Below are positions 6,027 to 8,738 of a stretch of DNA of 8,738 nt, piece after piece. Within the stretch, counting starts at the first letter, position 1. Each line of letters opens with the position of its first letter. This DNA comes from DASUSF01 sp036375275. GTDB lineage: Bacteria > Pseudomonadota > Alphaproteobacteria > Geminicoccales > Geminicoccaceae. The position numbers and the translations under genes were made by a program. The notes under the pieces were generated by a model, which made no database searches, was not told the origin of the DNA, and was given only the letters and a program-made list of their open reading frames with translations. The DNA is taken from contig DASUSF010000365.1 in NCBI GenBank assembly GCA_036375275.1, forward strand, positions 1 to 8,738, given 5' to 3'.

Positions 6027-8207
6027 CTACCGCCACATCTCGCGGAGCTTCGCCTGAAGATCGACGCGCGGTGGCTGCCGCCGGTCCCCGGGAGCCGGAC
6101 CGGCGGTGGGGGCAGTCGCGGCGGCACCGTGATCGAAAAGGTCGAGCAGGGTCGCGGGGATGAAGCGGGAGCGGGGCGCGTGGACGTAGCGGTCGCCGAA
6201 CCGCGCCTGTCCATGGACGTAGAAGCGATGCGGATGGACCAGATGCAGCTCGTCCCGGGCCCGGGTCATGGCGACGTACAGCAGCCGGCGCTCTTCCTCG
6301 ACCTCTCCCGGTGAGCCGGTGGCCATGTCCGACGGTATGCACCCGTCGACCACGTTCAGGATGTAGACCACCTTCCATTCCTGACCCTTGGCCGAGTGGA
6401 TGGTCGAGAGGATCAGGTAGTCGTCGTCGAGGCGGGGCGATCCGGCCTCGTCGCCGATCGCCTGTGGCGGGTCGAGCGCCAGATCGCTGAGAAAGCGCTC
6501 GCGGCTCCGGAAGGAGCCTGCGATCAGCTCGAGCTGCGCGATGTCGGCGAGGCGGGCACGGGGATAATCGTAGAGCTGGGGCAGGAGGTCGTCGTAGAAC
6601 CGGCGCACGAGACCGAGCTGTCCCTGCCAGACCGCCTGGCGTCGGAGCATCGAGAGCAGGCCCACGAGCCCTGGCCAGAGCTCCGCTGCCGCGGCTGGCG
6701 GAACGAAGGCGTGCAGGACATCGACCTCGCCGCCGCGGGCGTGGAGGAACCCGAGCGCTTTGCGCGCGGTGCCGGGGCCGATGCCGGGCAGCAGCTTGAG
6801 AACGCGGAAGGCCGCCATCTCGTCCCGCGGGTTCTCCGCCCAACGAAGCACGGCGAGCACGTCCTTGACGTGGGCGGTCTCGAGGAACTTGAGGCCGCCG
6901 AACTTGACAAAGGGGATGTTGCGGCGACCGAGCTCGATCTCGAGCGCGGCGCTGTGGTGGCCGGTCCGAAACAGCACCGCCTGCTCGCGCAGGTCGATCC
7001 CCTGCTCGCGGTTCTCGAGGATCCTCTCCACCACGTAGGCGACCTGATGGTCCTCATCGCGCACCGCGCGCAGGCACGGCTTCTGCCGCGATGCGCGCTC
7101 CGAGAAGAGCTCCTTCGCGAAGCGCTCCGGCGCGAGGCGGATCACGCCGTTGGCGGCGGCGAGGATCGGCCGCGTGGAGCGGTAGTTCTGCTCGAGCGTC
7201 ACGACCGCGGCGGGCGGGTCGAAGAGGATAGGAAAATCGAGGATGTTCCGGACCGTGGCGGCGCGAAAGCCATAGATCGCCTGCGCGTCGTCGCCGACCA
7301 CGGTCAGCCCCCGGCCGTCGGGCTTCATCCGAAGCAGGAGCCTGGCCTGAAGGGCATTCGTGTCCTGGTATTCGTCGACCAGCACGAAGTCGAAGCGACC
7401 GCCGACCGCGGCGGCGAACTCCGGCAGGGCGATCATCTGGTCCCAGCAGAGCAGCAGATCGTCGTAGTCGAGGACGCTCTGGCGCTGCTTGGCCGCGACA
7501 TACGCGCCGAAGAGCTGGCGGAGGTCCGTCACCCAGTTGCTGCAGTGAGGGAAGGCCTGACGCAGCACCTCGTCGAGGGGGCGCTGCGCATTGACGGCAT
7601 AGGAGTAGATGGCGAGGCATGTGCCCTTCCTGGGGAAGCGCCGGTCCTTGTGGCTGAACCCGAGGTCGTCCCGAACCAGGTCCATCAGGTCCTGGGCATC
7701 GGAGCGGTCGAGCACCGTGAAGGCGGGGTCGAGCCCGACCTCCTCGCCGTAGAGCCGGAGCAGCTTGGCTCCGGCCGCGTGGAACGTCCCCGACCACTCG
7801 AGGCTGCCGCTCCAGGACAGCCCGGCGCCAACGACCTCGGCGGAGATTTCCTCGGCACGCCGGGTCATCGCTTCGGCCGCCCGCCGGGTGAAGGTCAGGA
7901 GCAGGATCCGCCTTGGATCGGCGCCGTGGACGAGCAGCTGCGCGACGCGATGCGCGAGTGTCTTCGTCTTGCCCGAGCCCGCCCCAGCGATGATCAGCAG
8001 CGGCGGCCCGGGCTCGACCCGGTTGCCCGAGATGCCGTAGGTCGCGGCCGCGCGCTGCTGCGGATTCAAAGTGGTGAAGGCTGGTGTCGGCTGCACCAGA
8101 ACTTGATACTGTCCCGCACGCTCGGCGCCAACCGTCTTCTCACTCCGAGCGGGACTCGCTCCGGTCGGCTCACTAACCCGGCGCGTTCCGGAGATGCGAC
8201 CTTTCAT
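6027..8207 (-). CDS. UvrD/Rep-family SF1A ATP-dependent DNA helicase
   Basis: A 726-residue superfamily 1A helicase expected to move 3'-5' on single-stranded DNA in repair or replication restart. All core motifs are present: Q motif LNPQQRAA at 47-54, Walker A AGAGSGKT at 74-81, motif Ia TFTRRAAEAM at 105-114, DEYQD at 278-282, GDDAQAIYGFRA at 305-316, QNYRST at 340-345, TIHSAKGQEW at 602-611 and YVAMTRARDEL at 644-654. Length is close to UvrD (about 720) and Rep (about 670). The first 45 residues are polar, probably disordered, and not typical of either, and the tail after 692 is Ala/Pro-rich, so I give no specific gene symbol. ATG at 8207 is chosen as the only ATG near the N-terminus; no clear Shine-Dalgarno site precedes it, and a TTG at 8249 would add 14 residues. 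It stands alone, with tRNA-His downstream and a divergent transposase fragment upstream. Confidence 0.93.
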   Translation of the reverse strand: MKGRISGTRRVSEPTGASPARSEKTVGAERAGQYQVLVQPTPAFTTLNPQQRAAATYGISGNRVEPGPPLLIIAGAGSGKTKTLAHRVAQLLVHGADPRRILLLTFTRRAAEAMTRRAEEISAEVVGAGLSWSGSLEWSGTFHAAGAKLLRLYGEEVGLDPAFTVLDRSDAQDLMDLVRDDLGFSHKDRRFPRKGTCLAIYSYAVNAQRPLDEVLRQAFPHCSNWVTDLRQLFGAYVAAKQRQSVLDYDDLLLCWDQMIALPEFAAAVGGRFDFVLVDEYQDTNALQARLLLRMKPDGRGLTVVGDDAQAIYGFRAATVRNILDFPILFDPPAAVVTLEQNYRSTRPILAAANGVIRLAPERFAKELFSERASRQKPCLRAVRDEDHQVAYVVERILENREQGIDLREQAVLFRTGHHSAALEIELGRRNIPFVKFGGLKFLETAHVKDVLAVLRWAENPRDEMAAFRVLKLLPGIGPGTARKALGFLHARGGEVDVLHAFVPPAAAAELWPGLVGLLSMLRRQAVWQGQLGLVRRFYDDLLPQLYDYPRARLADIAQLELIAGSFRSRERFLSDLALDPPQAIGDEAGSPRLDDDYLILSTIHSAKGQEWKVVYILNVVDGCIPSDMATGSPGEVEEERRLLYVAMTRARDELHLVHPHRFYVHGQARFGDRYVHAPRSRFIPATLLDLFDHGAAATAPTAGPAPGDRRQPPRVDLQAKLREMWR

Positions 8208-8324
8208 GTTCGCACCGCGGAGCGGTCGCACCGGCAGTCGCGATCGCAACCCCGCTGCGGTAGAGCCGCCGGTGGCCGCGGATCAGGGGCGTCGCCCGAA
8301 AGGAGCCTCCGCACGCCCACGGAC

Positions 8325-8343
8325 AGCCCCCTCCTGGGGGGCT
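8325..8343. repeat. Strong GC hairpin between helicase and transposase
   Basis: AGCCCCC and GGGGGCT form a perfect 7-bp stem around TCCTG. It lies in the 217-bp gap 8208-8424, about 80 bp before the transposase start and 118 bp before the helicase start. It could be an old terminator or lie at the edge of the insertion sequence. No T-run follows on either strand. Confidence 0.3.
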
Positions 8344-8738
8344 CTCGCGGACACCTCGAAAAACCACGAGCGGATGAGGGTCGGGCCGTGATTCTCTGCC
8401 ATATGTTGTGGTGGGGAGGATCGGATGGCGGGCCAGCCCGGGTTCTTCGATGTGGACGAGCGCTACGCCGGCCTGTCGGCGGCGGGCGATCCAGTGGCAC
8501 GGTTGGCGACGGTGATCGACTTTGAGCTGGTTCGCGCTGAGCTCGACACGGCGCTGGAGCGCTCGGACCGGGCGAGGGGCGGCCGGCCGTCGTACGACGC
8601 GGTGCTGATGTTCAAGGCGCTGGGTCCTGCGGACGCTCTACACGCTGTCCGACGACCAGACCGAGTGCCAGATCCGGGACCGGCTCTCGTTCATGCGGTT
8701 TCTGGACCTGGCGCTCGAGGATGCCATCGATCGGGGCC
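8337..8738 (+). mobile_element. Left part of an IS5-type insertion sequence, boundary uncertain
   Basis: The transposase start at 8425 implies an insertion sequence entering here and continuing past the right edge. IS5-type elements usually have their terminal repeat within about 100 bp before the transposase. The stretch from about 8337 to 8370, ending in ACCTCGAAAAACCAC, differs in texture from the flanking coding DNA and is my guess for the left end. The matching right end and target duplication lie outside the window, so the boundary is not proven. Confidence 0.4.
8425..8738 (+). pseudogene. IS5-family transposase N-terminal part, apparent frameshift, partial
   Basis: Starts at an ATG with GGAGGA (8415-8420) 4 bases upstream. 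The first 66 codons give the N-terminal domain (DUF772 type) of IS5-family DDE transposases: GFFDVDERYAGLSAAGDP near 6-23, then GGRPSYDAVLMFKAL. Right after MFKAL there is a GGG (8622-8624) where the family needs GG. Reading on one base later restores the conserved sequence VLRTLYTLSDDQT, then IRDRLSFMRFLDLALEDA. So the gene carries a one-base insertion, or an unusual frameshift site, that would give an altered product after residue 66. The original frame stays open to the window edge but encodes nothing family-like. The catalytic DDE region lies outside the window. It is probably an inactive copy; a sequencing error is possible. Confidence 0.82.

Noticed and set aside
6396..8525. 709-codon plus-strand frame opposite the helicase
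   Set aside because: Fully antisense to a helicase with all its motifs; composition is typical of a mirror frame.
1..8738. CRISPR array, toxin-antitoxin pair, phage or defence genes
   Set aside because: No regularly spaced repeats or recognisable genes of these kinds were seen on either strand; the helicase lacks the nuclease partners that would suggest a defence system.

Overview
This is a GC-rich window with proteobacterial-type genes, most likely from an alphaproteobacterium. The evidence is the TRAP transporter, an alphaproteobacterial-looking hemolysin III protein, a tRNA-His with an encoded CCA end, and strong G/C third-position bias. The exact lineage cannot be fixed from the sequence alone. 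No stretch longer than about 220 bases lacks a gene.

Left part (1-4675): a divergent metabolic cluster. Running leftward are the periplasmic solute-binding subunit (DctP type) and the small membrane subunit (DctQ type, cut by the window edge) of a TRAP transporter for an organic, probably oxo- or hydroxy-, acid. Running rightward from a shared 172-bp control region are a 730-residue fused E1alpha-E1beta thiamine-diphosphate dehydrogenase and, 8 bp later, a short-chain dehydrogenase/reductase. The intergenic region has a candidate promoter on each strand and a perfect 17-bp GC palindrome between them, which fits shared control. The simplest reading is uptake of a small acid or ketone followed by TPP-dependent C-C cleavage or oxidation and an NAD(P)-linked redox step. 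No lipoyl E2, E3 or regulator gene is visible.

Middle part (4776-5862): a 64-residue tryptophan- and methionine-rich small protein with a basic tail and a strong Shine-Dalgarno site; a hemolysin III/TrhA (PAQR-superfamily) membrane protein that appears to lack two of the usual zinc-ligand histidines; and tRNA-His(GTG) on the minus strand.

Right part (6027-8738): a complete UvrD/Rep-like SF1A helicase on the minus strand, then the start of an IS5-type transposase on the plus strand. The transposase reading frame carries an apparent one-base insertion and runs off the window edge. It marks the right side as a place where a mobile element has inserted.

The most interesting part is the transporter/fused-E1/SDR cluster. 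I did not find clear evidence of a defence system, CRISPR array, phage or other plainly undescribed machinery.
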